A stretch of DNA of 64,000 nt from Cryptomeria japonica (Eukaryota > Streptophyta > Pinopsida > Cupressales > Cupressaceae): contig NC_081405.1 of NCBI RefSeq assembly GCF_030272615.1, forward strand, positions 606,034,677-606,098,676, given 5' to 3'. The notes under the pieces are model-generated. The model had not been told where the DNA came from, did not search any database, and saw nothing but the letters and a program-made list of their open reading frames with translations. Below are positions 1 through 10,034 of the stretch, piece after piece (position 1 is the stretch's first letter; every line of letters begins with the position of its first letter). The translations under genes were made by a program, and so were the position numbers.

Positions 1-1184
1 ATCCGAAGGTATATTGAGTAGTGTATGGTTTGTCGGAAAGCTAAAGGTACATCTACTAATGTTGGTCTTTATCAGCCATTAACTATTCCTACAAGGCCAT
101 GGGAATGTGTTAGTATGGATTTTGTGGTTGGATTACCCAAAACAAAGCTTGGTTGTGATAGCATTTTTGTTGTTGTTGACAGATTCAGTAAGATGGCACA
201 TTTTGTTCCTTGCAAAATTACCCATGATGCTAGTCACATTGCACACTTGTTTTTCAAAGAGGTTACAAGAATCCATGGTTTGCCGGTTAGTATTATTTTA
301 GATAGAGATGTCAAATTCCTTGGACATTTTTGGAAAACTCTTTCAAAAAGACTAGGGACTAACTTATCTTTTGGTTCAGCCTATCATCCCCAAACAGATG
401 GTCAAATAGAGCTGGTCAATAGGACACTTGGAAACCTTTTAAGGTGTTTGAAAAAAGAGTATGGACAGAGTTGGGATCAGGTTCTTCACTAGGTAGAGTT
501 TGCGTACAATGACAGTGTCAACAGGTCTACTGGGAAGAGCCCTTTTGAGATAGTGTATGGTATGCACCCACAAGGTGTTATGGAATTACGAGATCTTGGT
601 AATTTGTCACACATAAGTGGTCAAGCTAATGATCTCGCTCAATCTATGAAGGAGGTTCATGACCAAGTCAGGCGTGCTCTCCAAGATTCTTCACAAAAAG
701 TTAAAGCCCGAGTTGATACCACACGAAAAGATGTGCAATTTTTAGTTGGAGATTTGGTGATGGTACATTTGAACAAGGCTCGACTTTAGAAAGTGGTTCC
801 CAGCAAGCTACAAATGAGGAGAATAGGCCCATGTAAAGTTTTAGCCAGGTATGGCTCTAATGCTTATGAGATTGATTTGCCATCTGATATTGCTTTGTCT
901 CCCATTTTCAATGTCGCAGATTTGGTTGTCTACAAGGGACAACTTCCCAAGGATGATGTGCGAGTTTTAGATGTTCAACAGTCACTTGCCGACCTGCCAT
1001 TACTTTCTCCTTCCATGCCTCAGACTGAGAAAGTGTTGGATTCTCGCATTCTCAAGAAGACTAGACAATAGTCTACATGGAACATTTGGTTCATAAACCT
1101 AATTCTGAAGTGACCCGAGTCCTTGATTCAAACTTTGTTAAGTCAGGAATTGATCTTTCCTTGCTACCGAGCACAGTCCTTTGA
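1..1184 (+). pseudogene. Ty3/gypsy chromovirus integrase with chromodomain-like tail, broken
   Basis: This is the 3' part of a pol polyprotein; the 5' part lies outside the window. The end of the zinc-binding finger (CMVC, codons from base 22) leads into the integrase core, with the first D in MDFVVGLP, the second in DRDVKF and the E in DGQIELVN, so the DDE triad is present. One frame runs from base 1 to 1071 but is cut by TAG at 19-21, 490-492 and 787-789, each where relatives would plausibly have Gln. After TAG at 1069-1071 a shifted frame (1074-1181) gives a chromodomain-like tail (YMEHLV, then NFVKSGIDLSLL). The polypurine tract follows at once, as expected for a chromovirus. Family assignment is from motif memory. 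Confidence 0.9.
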
Positions 1185-1192
1185 CTTCTTTG

Positions 1193-1204
1193 TTTTGGGG
1201 GGAG
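1193..1204 (+). other. polypurine tract of the gypsy element
   Basis: TTTTGGGGGGAG lies just after the last chromodomain-like codons and just before a TG-starting sequence. It is the expected plus-strand primer site and marks the start of the 3' LTR. Confidence 0.75.
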
Positions 1205-1206
1205 TA

Positions 1207-2655
1207 TGGTGCAGGAGCACCTGAGGGTTGAAATGCCCTTAACCAATTTTGGCTTGTGAGACCTTCCAGTGGTCCTGTAAATACATAAGGACTAGCTCTA
1301 GTCCATTTGTATGGTTTTTTAGTTGCAGTTTTTAAAATGTCTCTTATTGGCAAGACCTACCCCGATTGGCAAGTCTTACCCCGATGAGTTCACTAGAGTT
1401 TAGAGTGGTTCACACTTACCCCAATGACACGATAAGTCGTTAGTGCTCAGAGTATCAGAAGTAGTTTCAAGTTTCCCAATGATTAACTTGACCTATACGC
1501 GGACGGTGATCGCGGATGATCCTACGACTGTCGCTATACCACTACGGGAAGATGATCGCTAGATAATCCTCACAACTTGGTGACAAAGCACCTGAAAAAA
1601 AGAGATGAGTTAACGACCTTGCAGGTTGAAGGTGGATAAATGACGGTCTCTATACCACAATGGAGATATGCACAAAAGTTATTACTCGTGACTTGGCGAC
1701 CAAGTGGTGGGACCTGACAAGAGAGAATCTCAGGAAAGTTAACAAGTGAACAAGTCCAGGATGATCAGACAATTGTTGCTATACCGCTATGGCGAGATGC
1801 ACGAAGTTTATTCCTTGTGACTTGGTGACCATGGTGGGACCCAATGACAAAGAAGAGTTTCATTGCAGGCGATTAGTGAGGCCGTGTTAAGTTGGCAGGA
1901 CAGGGACCCTGGAGCCAATCAGGGGGTGCCATGTGGCAGAGTGCAAAAAGAGAGATCTAGCAAGATCAGATGATCAAGATAGTTGTTTGGTTGTCTTCCC
2001 GATGTCTCGATGGAAATGTCCAATGGAAAAGTGCAAGTGGTTGACATGGTCATCGGCCATCGACGAAGGAGTGTTTTGGTTACCTTGATCACTTGATGGA
2101 AAAGTGCGAACTTTGCAAGTCACCAATGGGCATCGGAAGCCAGGTTTTGTGGCTATGTTGATGATCCATTATCAAACTGTTTTCTCTAGTTTGTAACCAT
2201 ATGTGTTTCATAATGGATGGATGAGCTCTAAAAGTCTAATTGTAAGGAGTTGGATACTACAAGAAACACAAGAGAAATACATACCAGTCTATTTTCTGGT
2301 TTTCTATCGCTTAGTGTTGTACTGTCTTTTTTTTGTTAAGTCATTCATTACAATTTTGTAATTAAAGTTTCCTTTTTGTTGTTCGTTTCTTTGTTTTGAA
2401 TTCACAGTGTAAATATGGCTTTGTCTTGAACCTCTACTATGGGATCCACACAGCCATTGGAGTTCTTTAGGAAGAGCTAAAAATGTACAGTAAGAGTAGA
2501 GTAGCAGTAGGAGGAAACGAGGAAATGGCAATCGCCATTTTTGCATATTGAGCCTAGGCGAGCTTGGAAGAAGTCGGGCTAGGTTTCAGTGACCGTAAAG
2601 GAGTAATTGTAGGGGAGGACTAGTGTAGAAGTCAGATTGCAAATTCAGACAGGAT
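1207..2655 (+). mobile_element. 3' LTR of the chromovirus (right end uncertain)
   Basis: The LTR is placed by the polypurine tract on its left and starts TGGTGCAGG. It has no significant ORF and contains three diverged tandem units. The right end cannot be fixed because the 5' LTR is outside the window. A CA near 2655 is only a guess and no target duplication could be tested. Confidence 0.5.
1526..1850 (+). repeat. three diverged tandem units in the LTR (period about 116-126 bp)
   Basis: Units start at 1526, 1642 and 1768, each with a GAC...GCTATACC or GAC...TCTATACC block. Each continues into GAGATGCAC-like and then CTTGGTGAC-like words. Substitutions and small indels separate the copies. 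Units of this kind in an LTR may carry transcription-factor sites, but that is inference. Confidence 0.7.
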
Positions 2656-2874
2656 GATGACTTTACAGACTACGAGTAAGAAAGGGTAGTCGTACACCTC
2701 TGCAACTCATAGTGATAGAATCTAGGAGCATGGAGAACAAGCTTCTTTATGAGCTTGTATCGAGTGTGTTAAGCAAATACTAGTAGGGAAGCACTGAGAA
2801 GTCTAGAGGGGTAGACTTGCAACCCAGGAAGGGATAGAAGCAAACCGTCAAGAAATATAATTGATGGCAAATGA
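2656..2874. other. no gene seen
   Basis: This stretch lies between the chromovirus LTR and the next copia remnant. I see no coding signature or clear repeat. It may be the end of the first element or decayed pol upstream of the copia RNase H. Confidence 0.4.
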
Positions 2875-3340
2875 GGTAGCCTCCATATCACAGAGATAAG
2901 AGAAAGTCTACAACAGGTTATGTTTTCTCTTTAGCTGGAGGTGTTGTTAGTTGGGTGTCGAAGTTGCAGGTAGTGGTGGCATTGTCTACTACTGAGGCAA
3001 AATATATGGTAGCAACACAGGCTAGCAAGGAGGTGATTTGGCTTCATAGACTTTTAGGTGAATTGCAAGTGAAGCAAGATAACATGGTACTGCATTGTGA
3101 CAGTCAAAATGCTTTACACTTAGCATGAAACTCATCTTACCATTCCAGAACAAAGCATATTGATATTCAATTCACCTTGTTCCTGAAGTGGTGGAAGGAG
3201 GACATATCTCTTTAGCAAAGATTTACACTAATGTAAACCCTGTAGATATTATGACGAAACCTATTAGTAGAGAGAAGCTCATTTGGTGCAGAACTTCTCT
3301 TGGTCTGCAAATTATGTGATGATAGGCAACATTGGCAATG
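2875..3340 (+). pseudogene. Ty1/copia RNase H domain remnant (plus strand)
   Basis: Translation across frames gives the copia RNase H landmarks in order: [50 protein letters not shown] and then DIMTKPI. A TGA at 3127-3129 follows HLA, and a frameshift lies after the TKHID block near 3175. The 5' part of the element (gag to RT) is absent. The style (STTEA, LHCDSQ) resembles Tork-lineage elements. The LTR follows directly. Confidence 0.85.
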
Positions 3341-3394
3341 GTCTTTTAGTAGAGGTATTATTCAGCGTTTTAAATTTGAATTCAAGTGGGAGAA

Positions 3395-3713
3395 TGTTGG
3401 AATGTGAAGTCCAAATTGGACTCGTAGCTAGCAGTGTTTTACATGCTGTTGTGCGAGTCATACTTACTATATTTAGTAAGTTGTATTCAAGTAAGACTCT
3501 GCAACTCAGTTGTTTTAGGCTACTCGAAGTCATGTTTTGATCGATAGTTTTGAGATTGTTGTAACTCTCTAATTCCCGAGAATCAATACGAAAGACAAAA
3601 TTTACCCTTGGTTTTTTACTGGTATATTTTTACCAAGTTTTTCCACGTAAATCTGTGTGTTATGTGCTATTTTTCTTCTTTACAAATTTTCTGCACTTGT
3701 TATTTTTCTCACA
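3395..3713 (+). mobile_element. 3' LTR of the plus-strand copia remnant
   Basis: A purine-rich AAGTGGGAGAA is followed by TGTTGGAATG, the standard copia 3' LTR start. The unit holds a short leader-like stretch around 3560-3660 (TAACTCTC, TTTTTCCACG) and plausibly ends at CTCACA, 319 bp in all. The copia reading frame on the opposite strand begins right after it, which fixes the boundary to within about 10 bp. There is no partner 5' LTR. Confidence 0.75.
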
Positions 3714-4660
3714 CTCCATAATCTATTTTTCTTCATATGCCTTAGAACACATCTCAGTTGAAAGCTTGAAGCGATCAGCTAGAGGTGTGCTGGCAGACTT
3801 AACATTCTTCATGCCAAATCTATCCAAAACCTTTTCAATATATTTTTCTTTTTAACAATTTTAATTCTCCTTTCTTCCTATCAATGATGATAGTCATTCC
3901 AGGAATTTTCTTGGCTGCCCCTAAATCTTTTATATAAAATTTGTTAGAAAATTGTTGTTTCAAATTGCTAACAACTACCATGATAGTTCCTGTCACTAGC
4001 ATATCATTAATGTACAATAAGAAAAAAAATAAATTCACCATTTTCTAGAAATTGTAAGACATAAGAATCAGTTTCACGTCTAACAAATTTTTTTCAGCCA
4101 TAAATTCATTGTCGGAGAGCTTGCTTCAGCCCATAAACATTGTGATTCAATTCCCAAACTAGATCAACATTACCTCTCCTTTGAAACCTTCAGGTTGCTA
4201 CACATACAACTCATTATCCAAATCATCTCCTTTTTCAGAACGTTAGCTTGCTACATATACAACTCCTAATCCAAATCATCGTGGAGAAACATTGCCTTAA
4301 TATCAGACTGCTCCAGTTCAAAGTCATACATAGGAGCTAATCCTAGCACTGCCTGAATGGAAGTCATTTTCATTACTGATGAAAAGGTTTCTAAGAAATC
4401 TATACCCTTCTACCGATCATAACCTTTCACCACCAATTTGGCCCTATACTTTTTCTTCCAACCATCATCTTCCTTCGGCTTGTATACCCACTTATTTTTC
4501 AAATCTTTCTGGTGAGGTAAAAGAGGGACCAAATCCCATTTGTGGTTGGTTTGCCATAAAAAAACCCATCTTATCTTTCATAGCTTACATCCAATGTTTG
4601 CAATCTTTGTCATTACAAGATTCTTCAAAAGTAGTGGGCTCAGTTTGATAAAAAGTTAAC
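3714..4660 (-). pseudogene. copia reverse transcriptase remnant
   Basis: The RT lies on the minus strand in several frames. Near 4650-4380 it shows the start of the domain (AMKDKMGFFMANQ, with WVYK/YKVK-like words). At about 4130 it shows the VYGLKQALRQ block. At 3990-4041 the catalytic box reads YINDM where the family has YVDDM, so one catalytic aspartate is lost. DLGAAKKIPGM follows, then KYIEKVLDRFGM and STPLADRFKLS down to about 3735. Frameshifts and stops separate the blocks. Confidence 0.88.
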
Positions 4661-5156
4661 AAATGATGAATAAAATCATCATATTTTGATGGTGCTTTGT
4701 GCTCTTGGTAGACCTCCCCAACTGAGAAATTTTGGCTTGCTGAATTAACTCGTGTATTTTCCTGCTCTGAATTACCACCATGAACATCCTTTCGAGGTAG
4801 AAGATGAATTTAATGGGGTGATATATTTAATCATTGGGGTTGCAAATTGATATTGGGTGGCTCAATAGCTAGTTGCGACAGAGTTACTGTTGGAGGTGGG
4901 TGCAAGGAAGAGGAGTGCAACTCAAAAATGGGTCGTGGTAGATTGAGGTGAATTGATGGTTGATATAGAGGCTGTGGAGATTAATTCTTATGCTAGAAGA
5001 CAATTATGACCCTACGCTAAAGTTATCTAATGGTTGTTGCACTGAGGACAATGGATGTTGCAAAATAGGGGTTCGATGAGATTGTTGTTGGTTTCTAAAA
5101 GTATCACTGTCACTTGAGATGTCTTCTACAGGCACATATTCCTTAGCAAATATTCC
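4661..5156 (-). other. decayed linker between copia integrase and RT
   Basis: This stretch occupies the variable spacer that links integrase to RT in copia polyproteins. No conserved motif survives. It is AT-rich and full of stops in all frames. Confidence 0.5.
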
Positions 5157-5940
5157 CTATTCTGCTAAACAAGGCATTATTTTTTCAGTGAAAATTACAT
5201 CCACGATGCGAGTGATATGTTTCACAACGAGATCCCATAGTCGGTAATCATATTTCTCATCATTATATCCCACAAAAATACACTGTTCTAACTTTGCATC
5301 CAGCTTCCTTCTATTTTCTTGTTGAATGTGAATGAATGCTTCACATCCCAAACACTCATAAGTGATTGTAAGAAATTCTCTTTTGCTACCATTTGTCTTG
5401 TGAAATTTCAAAATGCAATCAAAAAGATGGACTCTGATTAATGAAATATATTGTTATGTTGACTGGCTCTGTCCAAAATTCTTGCTTTCTCTAAAATAGT
5501 TATATTCATCCTCTTAGCTACAATATTTTCTTTAAGTGTAAAAGAGGATTTTTAAATTTTTTTTCATCATTTTTTACACAAAATTGATCAAATTTTATTG
5601 AGAAAAAATCATCTCAATTATCTATTTTTAAGCATTTAATTTTTTTGTTGATGTGATTTTCTATAAGCACAAAAAAAATTTGAATATGTGGAATACTTAA
5701 GGTTTTTTTTTTGACATAGAAACCCAAACCTTTCTTATGTAATCATCTAAGAAACTAATAAAGAAATCAGAACCACCAATTTGATGTAATCTTCATTGGG
5801 CCAAAGATAGTTAGTGCACTAGCTCTAAGGATCTTGTCTTCTTGTCAAGTCCATTGATAGAGAAACCAATCCTCCTTTGTTTTACCTAGATACGATGCTC
5901 ACACAACTCTAAATCAACTGATTTAAGACTAGAAGTTGAT
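5157..5940 (-). pseudogene. copia integrase core and C-terminal region, decayed
   Basis: The 5157-5411 ORF holds the copia integrase C-terminal signature: CLGCEAFIHI, ENRRKLDAK, CIFVGYN and YRLWD. Further upstream on the minus strand (5760-5930) are the ELCEHR zinc-finger end, a GPMKI-like word in a shifted frame and GGSDFFISFLDDY. The first catalytic D, expected before the GPMKI word, is gone, and the second catalytic region (5500-5750) is unrecognisable A/T-rich sequence. Confidence 0.82.
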
Positions 5941-7119
5941 CCCTTTTGTGCAAAATCTGAAGGCCCTTTTGGCTCATATGATTGAGCCTCTTGTGCTAAA
6001 TTTTTGTGTTGTGGGCTACATCTGTCATTGCAACTTCCACTTTAACATGACTTTCTCCACGGGTCTTTCTACATTCACACACATTTTGATACCATTTCCT
6101 CCATGGGTCTTTGTACATTTGCACACTTTCTGATCGATATTGACATCTCCATATCTCTTCTTGGGGATGTGGTTCTTATAATTAGGGATAGACCATGGAC
6201 TCAGTTGCTATATTATAAGGGCCACTTGACGCGTTTCTTCTATACTGGCCACTTGGCCATGAATTGTTCTCTCTCATGGCATAAAGGCACTACCATTTTG
6301 TGGAATGATACTCATGATGATCACTTGACTACCCTAACTTCTAATTCTTCCTCTAATGACTCCTCATATGATTTTGATGATTCCTCACAGGATGATGTTG
6401 CAACTCCTTCTACTCGTGTAGCCTCCTCAGGCCCGTGCATCCTCCTTCACCTCATGCTAATAGTGTGTTCCCATCTAGACCTATGGACCCTTCTTTGCCT
6501 ATTGCTCTTGTTCTTCTCTAGCCTTTAGTGGTGGATTTGTTGCCCAGTCAACATCCTACTCCTAGTGTTGGCAGTCCCATTAAAGGGATTCCTCTTTCTC
6601 TCCCTTGTGTTGGTGTTGCATGGACCATTGTTCATCGATGGCAGAATGATTATTCTTCCTCTTCTTCCAAACTCTTCCCCGAATTGTGGGTAAAATTTCT
6701 ACCCACCCTTAAGGTGGGTTACCAATTACTCTGCTAGTGTGCTATAAATGGGTTGTTTGGCCTTTGTTGTCAAAGGTTTTCTCTTGATCTATTGTAAGTA
6801 GCCTTTTTGGCTTGTCTTTGTAAGGGTCAACACCTTTGTTTTGATGCCTTTTTAATAAAAAACATGACTTTCTAGCACATACAAAGTGTCAGATTTGTAG
6901 CCTCTAGTAATAACCAAGTATCTTTTCATTACCTTCCAATTGCTTGAGTCAAAAGCGATGCTACAACCTTGAGTATCCAATTGTCTCATAGATATCAAAT
7001 TATTTTTGAGTTGAGGAATGTGTTTAACATCCCATAGCAAACAACTATTTCTATTTTTTAATTTTAATGAAACATCTCATTTGCCAACAATGTCACAAGT
7101 GTTGAACCCACAACATGAC
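5941..7119 (-). pseudogene. copia GAG_pre-integrase region, split by a LINE-type insert
   Basis: The 6852-7040 ORF encodes WDVKHIPQLKNNLISM, LDTQGCSI and SDTLYVLESHV. The same frame resumes on the far side of the insert at about 6043 with VEVAMTD and then HKRLNHMSQKGL, the HxxxxH part of the domain. The join is in frame once the 6057-6860 insert and one copy of its 13-bp duplication are ignored. Stops and frameshifts remain, so it is non-functional. Confidence 0.85.
6057..6860 (+). mobile_element. LINE-type (non-LTR) insert with poly(A) end and 13-bp target duplication
   Basis: Identical 13-bp sequences, AACATGACTTTCT, flank this block at 6044-6056 and 6861-6873. The block ends in AATAAAA running into the duplication, as target-primed reverse transcription leaves. 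Inside, 6103-6737 has weak ORF1-like coding: a zinc-knuckle-like YKGHLTRF, GHLAMNC, followed by Ser/Asp-rich sequence. No RT is present, so the copy is 5'-truncated and internally deleted, or belongs to a short derivative. The insertion sits in the copia GAG_pre-integrase region, which dates it after that copia. Confidence 0.85.
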
Positions 7120-8498
7120 TGAGAGCAGGGGGAGGGGGGGTGTATCAGTCCAAAAATTCAAAACATATTAATTATAAAAAATATTTAAACATTTTGTACA
7201 ACAATACTGAAAACACATGAACACCAAATTTACATGAAAAAGCCAAACTGGGAAAACCATGGTGAGAATCTAACTCACAATATGAATAGAAATTGTTACA
7301 ATGTTTTAGGCTTACTATCAAGGAGAAACAACACTTGATGGACTTGCAAGCTAAAACACACTACCTTAGGGAAATATACATGGACTTGCACAACTAAGGC
7401 ACACTACTTTAGGGAAAGATACAAAATGCTACTAAAGGACTCACTATCATTCAACAACGGAAGAAATAGTAGAACTATAATGAGAAGGATATCTTGAACA
7501 TGAGATTGTCTTTGAATATTAGTATCAAGCGACCAACATCATGACAAACAACTCTGATCACTATCATTTTCTCAATGTACTGTCACATAGAATATGTCAC
7601 CTTCAAATCTCTTTACTATCTTTCACACATCTGCACTCTCAAATCTTCTTGCATATCATTTGCATACACTTCTCATGAATTCACACTGTCCATTACTCAA
7701 CTCATACAATCACACTCCTTAAATATAAGATATATCATTAAAAAAACTAAGGGTCGGCCACAATCGAAATAAAGAATATTGCATAAAATAAGCCACTCGA
7801 ACCAAAAATACTCAAGGCAGTCCACTCCATGGGAAAGAGGGGACCCAAATACATCATAACACATCCTTCCAAGATGAATGACAACAATTTGTACACTCTA
7901 ACACATCCTCCAAATACACGATCAAATGTAACATGTAGATAGACAATCAAGCTTGTCAAACAGTTAACCAAAAGACATCTTTTGATGCAAGTTATGCCAC
8001 ACGGATTTCCACACACAAATGAAGAGACCCATAAAAACATTATAACTCATTTTCCAATACATATCCAGACAAAAGATAATGGTCCAAACAAGATAATTTA
8101 TTTGGACACACCAAACCAAAACAAAGTTGAATGTACTTAGCACAAATCAACATAATTCTCTCGCGGAACAAAATCATCACTAGAGTAACAAACTAAGAAT
8201 ACTACAAAAGCCACATAATCATGTCCACCAAATTGCAACATGAACTATAGCATATTTGAAGGCCACCAAAGACTTTCTAGACCAATCTAACTGACACCCT
8301 TATTGTCAGAGAACAAAAACAACCAACTTCTACAAACCAAAACCAAATTGCCACAACCAACACTAAAATATCAAACTCATTTGCAACACCAAACAAAAAC
8401 AGGAACATATCCAAACTAGAATCCATCCAAAAAACCAAGTTTGACATCAATAACAACCTTGACATCAATGCCAACCATATGAACTCATATTTCCAACA
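7120..8498 (-). mobile_element. solo LTR (SIRE-like type), minus strand
   Basis: On the minus strand the unit starts TGTTGGAAAT and carries the family's G-run and GTATCA block near its other end. It also has the ACTGGGAAAACCA block about 120 bp inside. It is flanked by ATGAC (7115-7119) and ATAAC (8499-8503), a 5-bp target duplication with one transition. Copia protease coding lies on one side and GAG_pre-integrase coding on the other, so it inserted in the minus-strand copia and later lost its internal region by LTR-LTR recombination. Confidence 0.72.
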
Positions 8499-8760
8499 AT
8501 AACGTTCATTGTCACCAAGATAAACCTTACCAAAGTTACCCTCTTCATAGTTTTAAATAATTCTCAACATGATGTGGCATGGAAATAAACTCTAGATTCC
8601 AACACCCACACACCTATTTTAGCTTCTCCTATAGACAAAACAAGAGCACCTACATCCTCTTCATATGTAGTATTTACTTCATTTTCCTTTGGCTAATTTT
8701 CAACCATCGAGAGGAAAAAAGTGGTAAGCCTAGAGTATCCAAGTTGAACATGGGGAGGAC
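8499..8760 (-). pseudogene. copia protease region remnant
   Basis: Minus-strand frames give GALVLSIGEAK, then VWVLESRVYFHA where the family has a WxxDSGAS-type aspartic protease site. The catalytic D is E here. ENYLKLYEEGNFGKVYLGDN follows in a shifted frame. This is the expected order upstream of GAG_pre-integrase, and the coding resumes across the solo LTR. Upstream gag is not recognisable. Confidence 0.7.
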
Positions 8761-9831
8761 CAAGCCATCAAGAGGGTGTCATGTCAAATTAGACAATGAA
8801 CATTCCTCTCATGCCTATTTTTATGTTTTTTTTTTAAATCTTAAAGATACAACAAATCCACAACTTCTCAATCTACTAGACTAGCTAATGGGTCATGATC
8901 TATAATAAAATACGCCATTAAAATCCCACAAAATAATAATTTTGAATCAAAATAATATAAATATAGGCTAAATTGAAGTTAAAATATGTTTTTAGGTTTT
9001 ATTTATACTTAAAATTATAGTGGTTAGGTCACAATAATATTCAATTAAGTTAGGAAGTCAAAATCATGTGCACAAGTAGGTTATATGAGATAAAGAATGG
9101 ATGAAAATGTCATAGATGTATATAGGGATGAAGCCACTTTGATGGAGATGTCATAAATTTTATTTATTTGAAACTAAGTTTCCTACTCCTTTTTAATGGT
9201 TGTGTGCTTGATGATGTGTCATATTGTGGTTGTTGATATTGGGCCTTAGCTTGGCCAACAATAGATTTGCCACATGGTAGGTTAGAAATAGTAATGAATA
9301 TTTTCTAGAAAACTCATCAATTGCTAGAGCCACTTTAGTATCCAAATAATTTCTAAGAACCATTCCATTAATGACAAGAGCAGTTGTCAAAACCAATATA
9401 GTATCTATTTTGTATTCTCAAAAACCAACCTTGTAGAGAAAAGAGAGGTTCTTGGAAATATTTTTATGTCTGAATCATTTTTAGTAACATAATTTTTTTT
9501 TGTTCTTCTCTTTACATGGAGAACAAGCCAAAAGATAATCAAAAATTTTAGACAAAGTCAAGAACAAAAATTGCCACCAATTAAATTTTTTGTATTAAGT
9601 ATTTCAATAAAATTGAGCTACAAAAAGCAAATTTTTGGTCAAAACTAGGGTTCCTAAAAAATACAAGTTTCCAAGAGGCGGGGATTTGTTAAAATAAAAG
9701 CTACTTAGCATGGTTAACTTAAAACCTTTCTAGATTTCTTAAAGTAAAAACATATGCAAAGACCACCAAAGGCTTGAAAATATGAATTTTCAGTGTTTCA
9801 CTTATTATTTTAATTTGAGGGTATGAGCAAA
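8761..9831. other. AT-rich stretch, no gene recognised
   Basis: It should contain the gag and 5' LTR of the minus-strand copia if those survive, but I see no zinc knuckle or primer-binding site. One 67-codon minus-strand ORF (9193-9396) matches nothing I know. The left end of the DNA transposon lies somewhere near its right edge. Confidence 0.4.
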
Positions 9832-9885
9832 AAGATGGTGGTCAGAAAAGTGGACACCACCCAAAAAAACATGAAAAAACAATAA

Positions 9886-10034
9886 GCACGTACGTGGTTC
9901 TAAAATTTGAAATCACTGCGTACACGCTTAGGTCCGTTGTTGCCAAGCCTAAAAAAAAGATACCACGTACGCATTGCTTTTAGGAAAGTGAGTGCGTATG
10001 CGCTCATAAGCCCTAAAAAATCGTGTACGCGATA
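9886..10034. repeat. left subterminal palindromic repeats
   Basis: About five variants of one word lie in 150 bp: GCACGTACGTGG (9886), GCGTACACGC (9919), CACGTACGCA (9964), GTGCGTATGCGC (9992) and GTGTACGCGA (10023). They alternate with TTTAGG or CCTAAAAAA tracts. Similar words recur at the right end. Subterminal clusters like this are typical binding sites for a transposase or accessory protein. Confidence 0.75.

Larger units (their letters stand above)
3714..8760 (-). mobile_element. minus-strand Ty1/copia (Tork-like) element, truncated, with two nested insertions
   Basis: Reading right to left, the order is protease, GAG_pre-integrase, integrase core, integrase C-terminus and RT, which is the copia order. 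The element is interrupted by a LINE-type insert (6057-6860) and a solo LTR (7120-8498). Removing either brings the flanking copia coding back together. Its RNase H and 3' LTR are missing at the left, where it abuts the plus-strand copia LTR. Its gag and 5' LTR were not identified on the right. Confidence 0.85.

Noticed and set aside
9193-9396. 67-codon minus-strand ORF as a gene
   Set aside because: No recognisable domain, no promoter or splice context; within chance length for AT-rich DNA.
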